Of a stretch of 26,977 bases of DNA, positions 7,326-14,750 are shown piece by piece; the stretch's first letter is position 1, and each line of letters begins with the position of its first letter. The notes beneath the pieces were generated by a model, which did no database searches, had not been told where the DNA came from, and worked only from the letters and a program-made list of their open reading frames with translations. Both the position numbers and the translations under genes were made by a program. The stretch is from Sphingomonas sp. (GTDB taxonomy: Bacteria; Pseudomonadota; Alphaproteobacteria; Sphingomonadales; Sphingomonadaceae). The stretch lies in NCBI GenBank assembly GCA_003248865.1, contig QFPK01000028.1, positions 1 through 26,977 on the forward strand. The letters run 5' to 3'.

Positions 7326-7981
7326 GGCAGCCCCAGCCAGCCCCGCACGACATGCAGGTCGGGCGCCACCGCATGGGCAAGGCCGCGCATCTCGTCGGTC
7401 GCGGGCAGCAGATCGGGCACCATCACCACTCGCGTGCCCGCGGCCGCGGCAGACCGCACCCCGCTGTGCGAATCCTCCAGCGCCAGAATGTCGGCGGGCG
7501 GCACCCCCAGCCGTTTCGCCGCCAGCAGATAGGGTTCGGGATCGGGCTTGGCGTTGGTCACATCGTCGCGCGTCACCAGCGCGTCCAGCAGCGGCCAGAT
7601 GCCCGCCTGCCTCAGATGCGGCTCCGCCTGCGCCAGCCAGCTGGAGGTCGCGACCGCCATCGGCAGGCCGGCCGCCTTCACGGCCGCCACCATCTCGGGA
7701 GCCCCGGGCCGCATCGGCATGCCCTGCTTCACCCGCTCCCGCACCCGCGCGCGATAGGCAGGGCGGAAATCGTCATAATCGAATGCTGCCCCGAACACGT
7801 CTGCCAGCCGCCTGCGCGTGCCGGTTTCATCCACGCCCACCAGCCGCAGGAACAGATCGTCATTGAAGGAAAGGCCGCGCGCGGCGGCCTCTTCCTCCAT
7901 CGCAGTCCGGGTCAGCCGCTCGGTATCCAGCAGCAACCCGTCCATGTCGAAGATCACGGCCTTGGGGGCAAAGCCCAGCAC
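7322..7981 (-). CDS. HAD-superfamily phosphatase, beta-phosphoglucomutase-like
   Basis: This is a 219-residue cytosolic phosphatase. Motif I is FDMDG with nucleophile Asp12 and acid/base Asp14. A helical cap follows (about residues 20-90). Motif II is in VATSSW, motif III is the Lys of NAKPDPEPY, and motif IV is LEDSHSG. This is the pattern of the subfamily that includes beta-phosphoglucomutase and several sugar-phosphate phosphatases. The start is a GTG at 7981, one base after the fumarase stop, so it is probably translated from the fumarase transcript. Phosphatase activity on a small phosphorylated metabolite is likely, but the substrate cannot be told. A metabolite-repair role next to a TCA-cycle gene is only a guess. 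Confidence 0.9.
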   Translation of the reverse strand: MLGFAPKAVIFDMDGLLLDTERLTRTAMEEEAAARGLSFNDDLFLRLVGVDETGTRRRLADVFGAAFDYDDFRPAYRARVRERVKQGMPMRPGAPEMVAAVKAAGLPMAVATSSWLAQAEPHLRQAGIWPLLDALVTRDDVTNAKPDPEPYLLAAKRLGVPPADILALEDSHSGVRSAAAAGTRVVMVPDLLPATDEMRGLAHAVAPDLHVVRGWLGLP

Positions 7982-7982
7982 C

Positions 7983-9500
7983 TCAGGCCGGTTCCGCCTG
8001 CTTCTCCGCGATGCGCTTCGCCCAGATGGCCGGGCCGGTGTTGTGGACGCTGGTGCCTTCCGAATCCACGGCCACCGTCACCGGCATGTCGCGCACGTCG
8101 AATTCGTAGATGGCTTCCATGCCCAGATCCTCGAAGGCCAGCACCTTCGCGCCCTTGATCGCGCGCGCCACCAGATAGGCCGCACCGCCCACCGCCATCA
8201 GGTAGGCGGACTTCGCATCGCGGATGGCGTCGATCGCGACCGGTCCGCGCTCGGCCTTGCCCACCATCGCCAGCAGGCCGGTCTGTTCCAGCATCATGCG
8301 GGTGAACTTGTCCATCCGCGTGGCGGTGGTCGGCCCGGCGGGCCCCACCACTTCGTCGCGCACCGGGTCGACGGGGCCGACATAATAGATCACCCGGCCC
8401 TTGAAGCTGATCGGCAGCTCCTCGCCGTTCGCCAGCATGTCGGCGATGCGCTTGTGCGCGGCGTCGCGGCCGGTCAGCATCTTGCCGTTCAGCAGGATGC
8501 GGTCGCCCGGCTTCCAGCTTGCCACCTGCTCCGGCGTCAGCGTGTCCAGATCCACCCGGATCGCTTCCGGGGAAGGCTTCCAGTCCACCTTCGGCCATTT
8601 GGAAAGGTCGGGCGCCGGCAGATAGGCCGGGCCGGAGCCGTCCAGATGGAAATGCGCGTGCCGGGTGGCGGCGCAATTGGGAATCATCGCCACCGGCTTT
8701 GAAGCGGCGTGAGTGGGGTAATCGATGATCTTCACGTCCAGGATGGTGGAAAGCCCGCCCAGCCCCTGCGCCCCGATCCCCAGCGCGTTCACCGCGTCAT
8801 AGATCTCGATGCGCAGCTCCTCGATGCGGGTCTGCGGCCCCCGCGCCTTCAGCACCGCCATGTCGATGGGGCCCATCAGCGATTCCTTGGCCATCACCAT
8901 CGCCTTTTCGGCGGTGCCGCCGATGCCGATTCCCAGCATGCCGGGCGGGCACCAGCCGGCGCCCATCAGCGGCACCGTCTTCACCACCCAGTCCGGAATC
9001 GAATCGCTGGGATTCAGCATCACGAACTTGCTCTTGTTCTCGCTGCCGCCGCCCTTGGCCGCCAGCCCGATCTCCAGATGGTCGCCGGGCACCATCTCCA
9101 CATGGATCACGGCGGGGGTATTGTCCCGCGTGTTGACGCGGCCAAAGGCGGGATCGGCCACGATGGAGGCGCGCAACTTGTTGTCCGGGTTGCCGTAACC
9201 GCGCCGCACGCCTTCGTTGATCATCTGGTCCAGCGTCATCGTGCCGTCCCACCGAACGCCCATGCCCACCTTCACGAAGGCCGCGACGATGCCGGTGTCC
9301 TGGCAGATGGGCCGATGCCCTTCGGCGCACATGCGGCTGTTCGTCAGAATCTGCGCGATGGCATCCTTCGCCGCCGGGGATTCTTCCAGCGCATAGGCGT
9401 TGCCCAGCGCCTCTATGTAATCCAGCGGGTGGAAATAGCTGATATGCTGCAGCGCGTCGGCCACGCTTTCGATCACATCCTCGGCCCGGATCAGACCCAT
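7983..9500 (-). CDS. fumA: class I fumarate hydratase (iron-sulfur)
   Basis: This 505-residue enzyme interconverts fumarate and malate in the TCA cycle. It is a single-chain class I enzyme: an alpha domain (residues 1 to about 290) joined to a beta domain (about 330-500). The three cluster cysteines expected for the [4Fe-4S] centre are visible as the Cys66 of CQDTG, the Cys of AGWCPPG and the Cys of PNCAATRH. The beta domain carries GPAGPTTATRMDKF. The length agrees with bacterial single-chain enzymes of about 500-550 residues. The start is ATG at 9500, with AAAGGAG about ten bases upstream. The enzyme is oxygen-sensitive; no class II enzyme is in this window. The HAD phosphatase gene follows after one base. 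Confidence 0.96.
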   Translation of the reverse strand: MGLIRAEDVIESVADALQHISYFHPLDYIEALGNAYALEESPAAKDAIAQILTNSRMCAEGHRPICQDTGIVAAFVKVGMGVRWDGTMTLDQMINEGVRRGYGNPDNKLRASIVADPAFGRVNTRDNTPAVIHVEMVPGDHLEIGLAAKGGGSENKSKFVMLNPSDSIPDWVVKTVPLMGAGWCPPGMLGIGIGGTAEKAMVMAKESLMGPIDMAVLKARGPQTRIEELRIEIYDAVNALGIGAQGLGGLSTILDVKIIDYPTHAASKPVAMIPNCAATRHAHFHLDGSGPAYLPAPDLSKWPKVDWKPSPEAIRVDLDTLTPEQVASWKPGDRILLNGKMLTGRDAAHKRIADMLANGEELPISFKGRVIYYVGPVDPVRDEVVGPAGPTTATRMDKFTRMMLEQTGLLAMVGKAERGPVAIDAIRDAKSAYLMAVGGAAYLVARAIKGAKVLAFEDLGMEAIYEFDVRDMPVTVAVDSEGTSVHNTGPAIWAKRIAEKQAEPA

Positions 9501-9711
9501 CGTTCCAAATCTCCTTTGTCGGCCGCCGCTCTAGACCCTCGGGCTGCGGAAAGCCAAGCCCGCCGAAAGCTGTGCATGGATTGGGGGAGAAAGGGTGGGA
9601 AAGCCGAAACCCTCTGGCGCACCCCGCGGCTTCCCCGCAAGAGGCGTTCCCCGGGGTGGGCGCCACAAGCCTGTCAATGCCCAAGATTGTCCCCGGCGCA
9701 AAATATCGGGC

Positions 9712-9740
9712 TTGCAACGTTGTGGGGATTTGGCACTATC
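9712..9740 (+). promoter_or_regulatory. candidate nrdA promoter
   Basis: TTGCAA (9712-9717) is followed after 17 bases by ACTATC (9735-9740), a loose match to a vegetative promoter. The downstream element overlaps the first NrdR-box-like site, a layout that would allow repression. Transcription start has not been seen and the -10 match is weak. Confidence 0.4.
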
Positions 9741-9748
9741 CCTTGTGT
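9733..9748 (+). promoter_or_regulatory. NrdR box 1 (predicted)
   Basis: GCACTATCCCTTGTGT matches the published NrdR consensus ACACWATATATWGTGT at 12 of 16 positions, including all of the CAC, TAT and TTGTGT half-site bases. NrdR is the ATP/dATP-sensing repressor of ribonucleotide reductase genes. A second site begins 33 bp downstream, and paired boxes about three helical turns apart are the normal arrangement. Confidence 0.65.
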
Positions 9749-9765
9749 GGGGGGCAGGGAATGAA

Positions 9766-9781
9766 CCCCAACAACTTGTGT
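9766..9781 (+). promoter_or_regulatory. NrdR box 2 (predicted)
   Basis: CCCCAACAACTTGTGT matches the NrdR consensus at 11 of 16 positions, with a perfect TTGTGT right half and a weaker left half. Start-to-start distance to box 1 is 33 bp, about three turns of the helix, placing both sites on the same DNA face. Confidence 0.6.
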
Positions 9782-9912
9782 CCGGTTCGGCTCAATCCAT
9801 GGCGCGACCAACGCTGCCGGGGCTGCAGAATCGGGCAAGCCAACCTATATTGGCAGGCAGGAAACCCAGCGTTTCCGGCCCGCCTCGAAAAGTAGAGACA
9901 GAGGGGATGACA

Positions 9913-11793
9913 ATGGATTTCCAGCGCAGCGAAACGCCACCCGAAGGCGATGTCGCAGCCACCGCAGCGTCCGCCAAGCCGGACAGCCATGCGATCTACG
10001 GCCCCCGCTTCCCGGTGAAGACGGACCCCTCGCGCGATTCCCTGCTGACCGCATTTGGAATCGAGACGCTGAAGGATCGCTATCTGCTGCCCGGCGAAGG
10101 CTGCCAGGATCTGTTCGCCCGCGTCGCGGCCGCCTATGCGGATGATGCCGAGCACGCCCAGCGCCTGTATGACTATATTTCGAATCTGTGGTTCATGCCG
10201 GCCACCCCTGTGCTCTCCAACGGCGGCACCGGGCGCGGCCTTCCCATCAGCTGCTATCTGAACTCCGTCTCCGACAGCCTGGAAGGCATCGTCGACACCT
10301 GGACGGAGAATGTCTGGCTGGCGGCGCGCGGCGGCGGCATCGGCACCTATTGGGGCCATGTGCGTGGCATCGGCGAACCCGTCGGCCTGAACGGCAAGAC
10401 CTCGGGCATCATCCCCTTCGTGCGCGTGATGGATTCGCTCACGCTGGCCATCTCGCAGGGCTCGCTGCGCCGGGGTTCCGCCGCCGTCTATCTCGACATC
10501 AACCACCCCGAGATCGAGGAATTCCTCGAAATCCGCACCACCACGGGCGATTTCAACCGCAAGGCGCTGAACCTGCACCATGGTGTGCTCATCACCGATG
10601 AATTCATGCGGGCCGTGCGCGCGGGCGGCGATTTCGAGCTGCGCTCGCCCAAGGACGGCTCCGTCCGCCAGACGGTGAATGCCCGTTCCCTGTTCCAGAA
10701 GCTGGTCGAGGTGCGCCTGCGCACCGGAGAGCCGTATCTGGTGTTCATCGATCATGTGAACAACAACATGCCCCGGCACCAGCGCGACCTGGGCCTGAAG
10801 GTCTCCACTTCGAACCTCTGCTCGGAAATCACTTTGCCCACCGGCAAGGATCATCTGGGCAACGACCGCACCGCCGTCTGCTGCCTCTCCAGCCTCAATT
10901 TCGAGACCTGGGACCAGTGGAGCAAGGACGGCCGCTTCATCGAGGATGTGATGCGCTTCCTCGACAATGTGCTGACCGACTATATCGAGCGCGCCCCCAC
11001 CGAAATGGCGCGCGCCAAATATGCCTCGGAACGGGAACGTTCGGTGGGCCTGGGCGTGATGGGGCTGCACAGCTTCTATCAGGCGCGCGGCATCCCCTTC
11101 GAATCCGCGCCGGCCAAGGCCTGGAACAACAAGATGTTCCGCCACATCCGCACCAAGGTGGACGAAGCCTCGATGATGCTCGCCGTGGAACGCGGCCCCT
11201 GCCCGGACGCCGCCGACCGCGGCGTGATGGAGCGGTTCAGCTGCAAGATGGCGATCGCGCCCACCGCCAGCATCAGCATCATCTGCGGCGGCACCAGCGC
11301 CTGCATCGAGCCGATCCCGGCCAACATCTACACCCACAAGACGCTTTCCGGCAGCTTCGTGGTGCGCAACCCCTATCTGGAAAAGCTGCTGATCGAAAAG
11401 GCGAAGAACTCCGACGCCGTGTGGAGCACCATCCTGGAACAGGGCGGCTCGGTCCAGCACCTCGATTTCCTGAACCCGGATGAAAAGGCCACCTTCAAGA
11501 CCGCGTTCGAGATTGACCAGCGCTGGCTGCTGGAACTCGCCGGGGATCGCACGCCCTATATCGATCAGGCGCAGTCGCTGAACCTGTTCATCCCGGCCGA
11601 TGTGGAGAAATGGGATCTGCTGATGCTCCACTTCCGCGCCTGGGAACTTGGCATCAAGAGCCTCTATTATCTCCGCTCCAAATCCATCCAGCGCGCCGGC
11701 TTCGCGGGCGCGGTGGACTCAGACAACACGCCCGAACTGCGCCAGATCGAAGTCGAGCTGCGCGACTATGACGAGTGCCTGGCCTGCCAATGA
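9913..11793 (+). CDS. nrdA: ribonucleoside-diphosphate reductase, large (alpha) subunit
   Basis: This 626-residue catalytic subunit of class I ribonucleotide reductase makes deoxyribonucleotides with NrdB. The active-site pattern is complete: Cys114 (PISCYLNSV), the finger-loop NLCSE with Asn301, Cys303 (thiyl radical) and Glu305, and Cys323 (AVCCLSS). SLYYLRS near residue 590 has the double tyrosine of the radical path, and the chain ends in a redox tail ECLACQ (Cys622, Cys625). It starts directly in the ten-stranded barrel region. The N-terminal ATP-cone that gives dATP inhibition in E. coli NrdA is absent, explaining 626 against about 760 residues. ATG 9913 was preferred to ATG 9907 because GAGGGG lies six bases upstream. 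Two NrdR-box-like sites precede the gene. nrdB follows on the same strand after about 410 bp. Confidence 0.96.
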   Translation: MDFQRSETPPEGDVAATAASAKPDSHAIYGPRFPVKTDPSRDSLLTAFGIETLKDRYLLPGEGCQDLFARVAAAYADDAEHAQRLYDYISNLWFMPATPVLSNGGTGRGLPISCYLNSVSDSLEGIVDTWTENVWLAARGGGIGTYWGHVRGIGEPVGLNGKTSGIIPFVRVMDSLTLAISQGSLRRGSAAVYLDINHPEIEEFLEIRTTTGDFNRKALNLHHGVLITDEFMRAVRAGGDFELRSPKDGSVRQTVNARSLFQKLVEVRLRTGEPYLVFIDHVNNNMPRHQRDLGLKVSTSNLCSEITLPTGKDHLGNDRTAVCCLSSLNFETWDQWSKDGRFIEDVMRFLDNVLTDYIERAPTEMARAKYASERERSVGLGVMGLHSFYQARGIPFESAPAKAWNNKMFRHIRTKVDEASMMLAVERGPCPDAADRGVMERFSCKMAIAPTASISIICGGTSACIEPIPANIYTHKTLSGSFVVRNPYLEKLLIEKAKNSDAVWSTILEQGGSVQHLDFLNPDEKATFKTAFEIDQRWLLELAGDRTPYIDQAQSLNLFIPADVEKWDLLMLHFRAWELGIKSLYYLRSKSIQRAGFAGAVDSDNTPELRQIEVELRDYDECLACQ

Positions 11794-12026
11794 TGGGCTT
11801 GGGCGGGCAGGGTGACCGCGGGGGCTCTGCCCCTGCACCCCAGCCCCCGGGTCGGGGCCCGGGGCAGGCATGCGATGATCTCGCTGCACCCACGCACATT
11901 TCGTCGCCACGGCGGAAATTGCGTGTGGCCCGGGATGTCGCCCTGTTCGCCATTGCGGCGATCACTGTCGTCGCGGTCACGCAGGTGCTCGCCACCGCCC
12001 CCACATCCGCGCGGGAGGCCGGCTGA
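11790..12026 (+). CDS. possible small membrane protein between nrdA and nrdB
   Basis: A frame overlapping the nrdA stop as ATGA encodes up to 78 residues. Its first half is Gly/Pro-rich and lies over GC-rich palindromic DNA. Its last 35 residues (from TTG at 11919) form a clear basic-plus-hydrophobic helix: LRVARD, then ALFAIAAITVVAVTQVLA. Only this second part looks like protein, so the start may be TTG 11919 or GTG 11925. No strong ribosome-binding site was seen for any start. It could be a real small single-helix protein, or chance coding in a spacer. Confidence 0.35.
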   Translation: MMGLGGQGDRGGSAPAPQPPGRGPGQACDDLAAPTHISSPRRKLRVARDVALFAIAAITVVAVTQVLATAPTSAREAG

Positions 12027-12128
12027 CATGCAAGCCCCTCCCCGCAGTCGGCCCCCCCGCCGCCGCCGCCCGGTCCTCCCCACCGCCACGCTCCTCAGGC
12101 TGTCGCGCCTGCGCCGCGTGAAGGGGGT

Positions 12129-12149
12129 GAAGGGGCGTCACGCCCCTTC
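12129..12149 (+). terminator. hairpin in the nrdA-nrdB spacer
   Basis: GAAGGGGCG (12129-12137), loop TCA, CGCCCCTTC (12141-12149) form a perfect 9-bp stem about 55 bases before nrdB. The following sequence CTTTCTGTTCT (12160-12170) is T-rich, though not a clean T run. It could terminate, attenuate or stabilise transcripts. The same spacer carries a CCGCCGGAGGC core that also occurs near 1150, which favours an extragenic repeat origin. Confidence 0.4.
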
Positions 12150-12204
12150 CCGCCGGAGGCTTTCTGTTCTACATTCGTTCCATACTTCCCAAGGATAATC
12201 CGCC

Positions 12205-13254
12205 ATGCCCCTTCTCGAAGCCTCCCGCGTCTACAAGCCCTTCGAATATCCCTGGGCCTATGATTTCTGGAAGCGCCAGCAGCAGCTGCACTGGCTGCCG
12301 GAAGAAGTGCCGCTGGGCGAGGATTGCCGGGATTGGGCGCAGAAGCTCGCCGATCATGAGCGCAACCTGCTCACCCAGATCTTCCGCTTCTTCACCCAAG
12401 CCGATGTGGAAGTGCAGGATTGCTACCACGAGAAATACGGCCGGGTGTTTAAGCCCACCGAGATCAAGATGATGCTGACGGCGTTCAGCAACATGGAAAC
12501 CGTGCATATCGCGGCCTATTCGCACCTGCTCGACACCATCGGCATGCCGGAAAGCGAATACAGCTCGTTCCTCAGCTACAAGGAAATGCGCGACAAGCAT
12601 GATTATCTGAACACCTTCGGGGTGGACAGCGATCAGGATATCGCCCGCACGCTCGCCATGTTCGGGGGCTTCACGGAAGGTCTTCAGCTGTTCGCCAGCT
12701 TCGCGATGCTGATGAACTTCCCGCGCTTCAACAAGATGAAGGGCATGGGCCAGATCGTCAGCTGGTCGGTACGCGACGAAAGCCTGCACTGCGAGGGCAT
12801 CACCCGCCTGTTCCACGCCTTCTGCGCCGAACGCGGCTGCCTCACCAAGTCCGTCCGGGACGATATCACCGATATCTGCCAGAAGACGGTCCGCTTGGAG
12901 GACGCCTTCATCGACCTCGCCTTCGAAATGGGCCCGGTTCCCGGCATGTCCGCCATCGAGATCAAGCGTTACATCCGCTTCATCGCGGACTGGCGCCTGA
13001 AGCAGCTGGGCCTGCAACCCATCTATCTGATCGAGGAGCACCCGCTGCCCTGGCTGCAACCGCTGCTGAACGGGGTGGAGCACGCCAACTTCTTCGAAAC
13101 CCGCGCCACGGAATATTCCAAGGCCGCGACGAAGGGCAACTGGAACGAGGTGTGGGACAAGTTCGACCTCAGGCAGGAAGCCAAGGTTGAGGTTGTGGCC
13201 AATGATGTGGCTGGTGAGGCGGATCTGCTGGGCGGGGTTGGGGCGGCTGAGTAG
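12205..13254 (+). CDS. nrdB: ribonucleoside-diphosphate reductase, small (beta) subunit
   Basis: This 349-residue ferritin-like radical-generating subunit partners with NrdA. All six metal ligands of the family can be placed: Asp67 (TQADVEV), Glu98 and His101 (METVH), Glu158 (FTEGLQLF), Glu192 and His195 (RDESLH). Tyr105 sits seven residues after Glu98, the position of the radical tyrosine (E. coli Y122), so a diiron-tyrosyl radical is expected rather than the Phe-type class Ic centre. There is no N-terminal ATP-cone. The C-terminus, which normally docks into NrdA, ends in a plain Gly/Ala/Glu sequence (GGVGAAE) instead of an aromatic or acidic-hydrophobic tail. The start is ATG 12205, with AAGGA about eight bases upstream. 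The spacer to nrdA contains a hairpin, so expression may be partly separate. Confidence 0.96.
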   Translation: MPLLEASRVYKPFEYPWAYDFWKRQQQLHWLPEEVPLGEDCRDWAQKLADHERNLLTQIFRFFTQADVEVQDCYHEKYGRVFKPTEIKMMLTAFSNMETVHIAAYSHLLDTIGMPESEYSSFLSYKEMRDKHDYLNTFGVDSDQDIARTLAMFGGFTEGLQLFASFAMLMNFPRFNKMKGMGQIVSWSVRDESLHCEGITRLFHAFCAERGCLTKSVRDDITDICQKTVRLEDAFIDLAFEMGPVPGMSAIEIKRYIRFIADWRLKQLGLQPIYLIEEHPLPWLQPLLNGVEHANFFETRATEYSKAATKGNWNEVWDKFDLRQEAKVEVVANDVAGEADLLGGVGAAE

Positions 13255-13312
13255 GCCGAAAGGCGGCTGCGGCCTGGAGGAAAATTGCGCAGCGATTTTC
13301 TGAAGGCCCGCA

Positions 13313-13390
13313 GACTCGCCGAAGGCCCGGCCGGCGGGGCGTGGGCCATCGGGCCCACGAACCCGTCCGACGAGCGGGCTTTGCCCGCAA
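13313..13390 (+). repeat. extragenic palindromic repeat, copy 1
   Basis: These 78 bases are identical to the reverse complement of 14910-14987. The unit contains two compact hairpins: GTGGGCC-loop-GGCCCAC (13341-13358) and GCGGGC-TTT-GCCCGC (13374-13388). A third of the same design, GTCAGC-TTT-GCTGAC, follows at 13422-13436. It starts about 60 bases after nrdB stops and may terminate or protect that transcript. The architecture fits REP/BIME-like elements. Confidence 0.8.
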
Positions 13391-13479
13391 CCTCCTCTAT
13401 CTTTCAAGCTTTGGCGGACTCGTCAGCTTTGCTGACGGCCGCCTTCTTGTGAGAGTGAAGTATACGGCCTCCTGAATTT

Positions 13480-13710
13480 TCAGGCCCGATTCCACGCCTT
13501 TAAGGCCTTCTCTCGCGCAATCGCGGCGGCAATGTCCGGCAACTTCTCGGCATAAACCAGCCGGTGCAGATTATAGCGCTTCACGAACGCCGATCCGTCT
13601 CCGCGCAGATGCTGCGCCAGCCGCGCGGGCAGGTTTGCCGTCACGCCGATGTGCAGCGTGCCGTCAGCACGCGGTTGCTCAGGATGTAGACGACTGGCTG
13701 ACGCGCAAAT
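13480..13710 (-). pseudogene. decayed GIY-YIG nuclease-domain protein
   Basis: The minus strand encodes a recognisable small GIY-YIG protein in pieces. One frame gives RQPVVYILSNR (about 13676-13710), where VYILSN is the family's opening motif. After two extra bases (or one lost) near 13675 another frame continues ADGTLHIGVTANLPARL, then SAFVKRYNLHRLVYAE and a C-terminal KALKAWNRA ending at a stop at 13480. Just past that stop, restoring one base would give AWKIQ, the usual family continuation. No ATG lies in the opening frame close to RQPVVY. Lost start, internal frameshift and truncated end together indicate a pseudogene. Related intact small proteins (YhbQ-like) occur in many bacteria with uncertain roles. 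Confidence 0.8.
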
Positions 13711-13772
13711 CCTAACCCCAGTCCACGCTGTCTCCCGGTCGAAAGCGGGGACCGCCATAAATGGAGCGGCCA

Positions 13773-13816
13773 ATCGCTCGACAAGTTCTTGTCAGACAAA
13801 AGGGTGCTCGAGCGAT
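13773..13816. repeat. nested inverted repeat
   Basis: ATCGCTCGA (13773-13781) pairs with TCGAGCGAT (13808-13816), and inside lies CAAG-TT-CTTG (13782-13791). It sits in the 270-bp gap between the GIY-YIG remnant and the second PEP-CTERM gene. No gene is visible in that gap. The role is unknown. Confidence 0.4.
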
Positions 13817-13980
13817 CAAGCCATTCGACCCTCCTTGGCTTCGCTGCATCGCGAAACATCCTTAACAGCCCGCAGGATGTTTGACACCCAATGCCCCTCC
13901 CAATAGTCTGTTTAAGCATGAAAATCGACGTGTCTGCTGTCTTCAGCAGCAACAGTGTGTAAGCGTGGAGTGGAGATCAG

Positions 13981-14586
13981 ATGAAGTTACGGAATACGCT
14001 TGTCGCGTGCGCAATCGCCTTTTCGGCACCGGTGCAGGCTTATGTCAGCTATAGCTTTGCTGGCTATGATGACGAGGAAGACCCCTACTTCCCAGCCTTC
14101 ACTTTCTATACGCAGGATTTCCTCGCGCCGACAGGTTCGGCTGACCAGTATCTGGCGATTGCAGCGGACACATGGTCATACAGCAACAATGTTGCCTTGC
14201 TGAGCGTCTATTTCACCAGCAATCCTCATAATCCGTCGCAAAAAATCGATGGTTTCAGTCTTACCCAGCGCTTCGCTTATCCGGGGACGGAGAAGATCAG
14301 CCTTGGTTTCAAGCGTGAATGGCTTGGATCAGTCGGCGTTTATGGGACCGGAATTGGCTTGCTCACCGTTGCCGAATTCCAAGGCGCGATTCCTGCGTTC
14401 ACGCGTGTGGAATCTGATCTCGGTCCGTTTCCGGGATCAACGAACATCCCTGTCGGCGGCGTCACAACTCAGCCGGGAGGCGTTGGCGGCATTCCCGAGC
14501 CAACGATATGGATGAGCATGATTGCAGGCTTCGGCCTCGTCGGCGCTGCTGTTCGCCGCCGGACTCACATTCGCCAGACGGCCTGA
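13981..14586 (+). CDS. PEP-CTERM sorting-domain protein
   Basis: This is a 201-residue exported protein. The signal peptide is short (MKLRN start, hydrophobic stretch, cleavage near VQA-YV at residue 20). The middle is rich in aromatic and beta-strand residues (SYSFAGYDD, DPYFPAFTFYTQDF) without a family I can name. The C-terminus has IPEPTIW, the hydrophobic MIAGFGLVGAA and an RRR cluster, almost identical to the tail of the protein at 6143, so both are likely substrates of the same exosortase. A GGAG precedes the ATG by about eight bases. The gene is visibly less GC-rich than its neighbours and lies between two inverted extragenic repeats, which suggests a recent arrival or a relaxed region. 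Confidence 0.88.
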   Translation: MKLRNTLVACAIAFSAPVQAYVSYSFAGYDDEEDPYFPAFTFYTQDFLAPTGSADQYLAIAADTWSYSNNVALLSVYFTSNPHNPSQKIDGFSLTQRFAYPGTEKISLGFKREWLGSVGVYGTGIGLLTVAEFQGAIPAFTRVESDLGPFPGSTNIPVGGVTTQPGGVGGIPEPTIWMSMIAGFGLVGAAVRRRTHIRQTA

Positions 14587-14674
14587 AAAGAGCATATGGT
14601 CGGTGGCGCGTGCGAAGTCAGCCTGCACTAGCTTTTCCTCGCTTTTGCTTCTGTTATTTCCAATTCCACATACA

Positions 14675-14719
14675 CCCTGAAAGCCATGTTCAAGGACGTC
14701 TTCGACATGGCTTTCAGGG
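14675..14719 (+). terminator. strong 15-bp inverted repeat downstream of PEP-CTERM gene
   Basis: The arms at 14675-14689 (CCCTGAAAGCCATGT) and 14705-14719 are perfectly complementary over 15 bases around a 15-base loop. It lies about 90 bases after the PEP-CTERM stop and is followed by TTTCG, so it may act as a terminator with a weak T tract. The long loop and perfect arms could equally mark a small mobile or extragenic element. Confidence 0.5.
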
Positions 14720-14750
14720 TTTCGTGAGTGGGAGCCGCTGCAATCGCGTG

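Larger units (their letters stand above)
9501..9906. other. divergent regulatory interval, fumarase-nrdA
   Basis: No gene is supported here. The long frame that continues upstream of nrdA in this interval has no ribosome-binding site and crosses the promoter. The interval contains the fumarase leader at its left end and, in the middle, a candidate promoter with two NrdR-box-like sites. The segment between about 9782 and 9906 would be a leader of roughly 130 bases. Confidence 0.6.

Noticed and set aside
9595..9906. Upstream extension of nrdA frame
   Set aside because: It crosses the candidate promoter and NrdR sites, and has no family homology in the extension.
9736..11631. 631-residue minus-strand frame opposite nrdA
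   Set aside because: It is the antisense shadow of a strongly conserved GC-rich gene; no family features.
12169..13407. 412-residue minus-strand frame opposite nrdB
   Set aside because: It is an antisense shadow; its C-terminal part is the repeat read backward.
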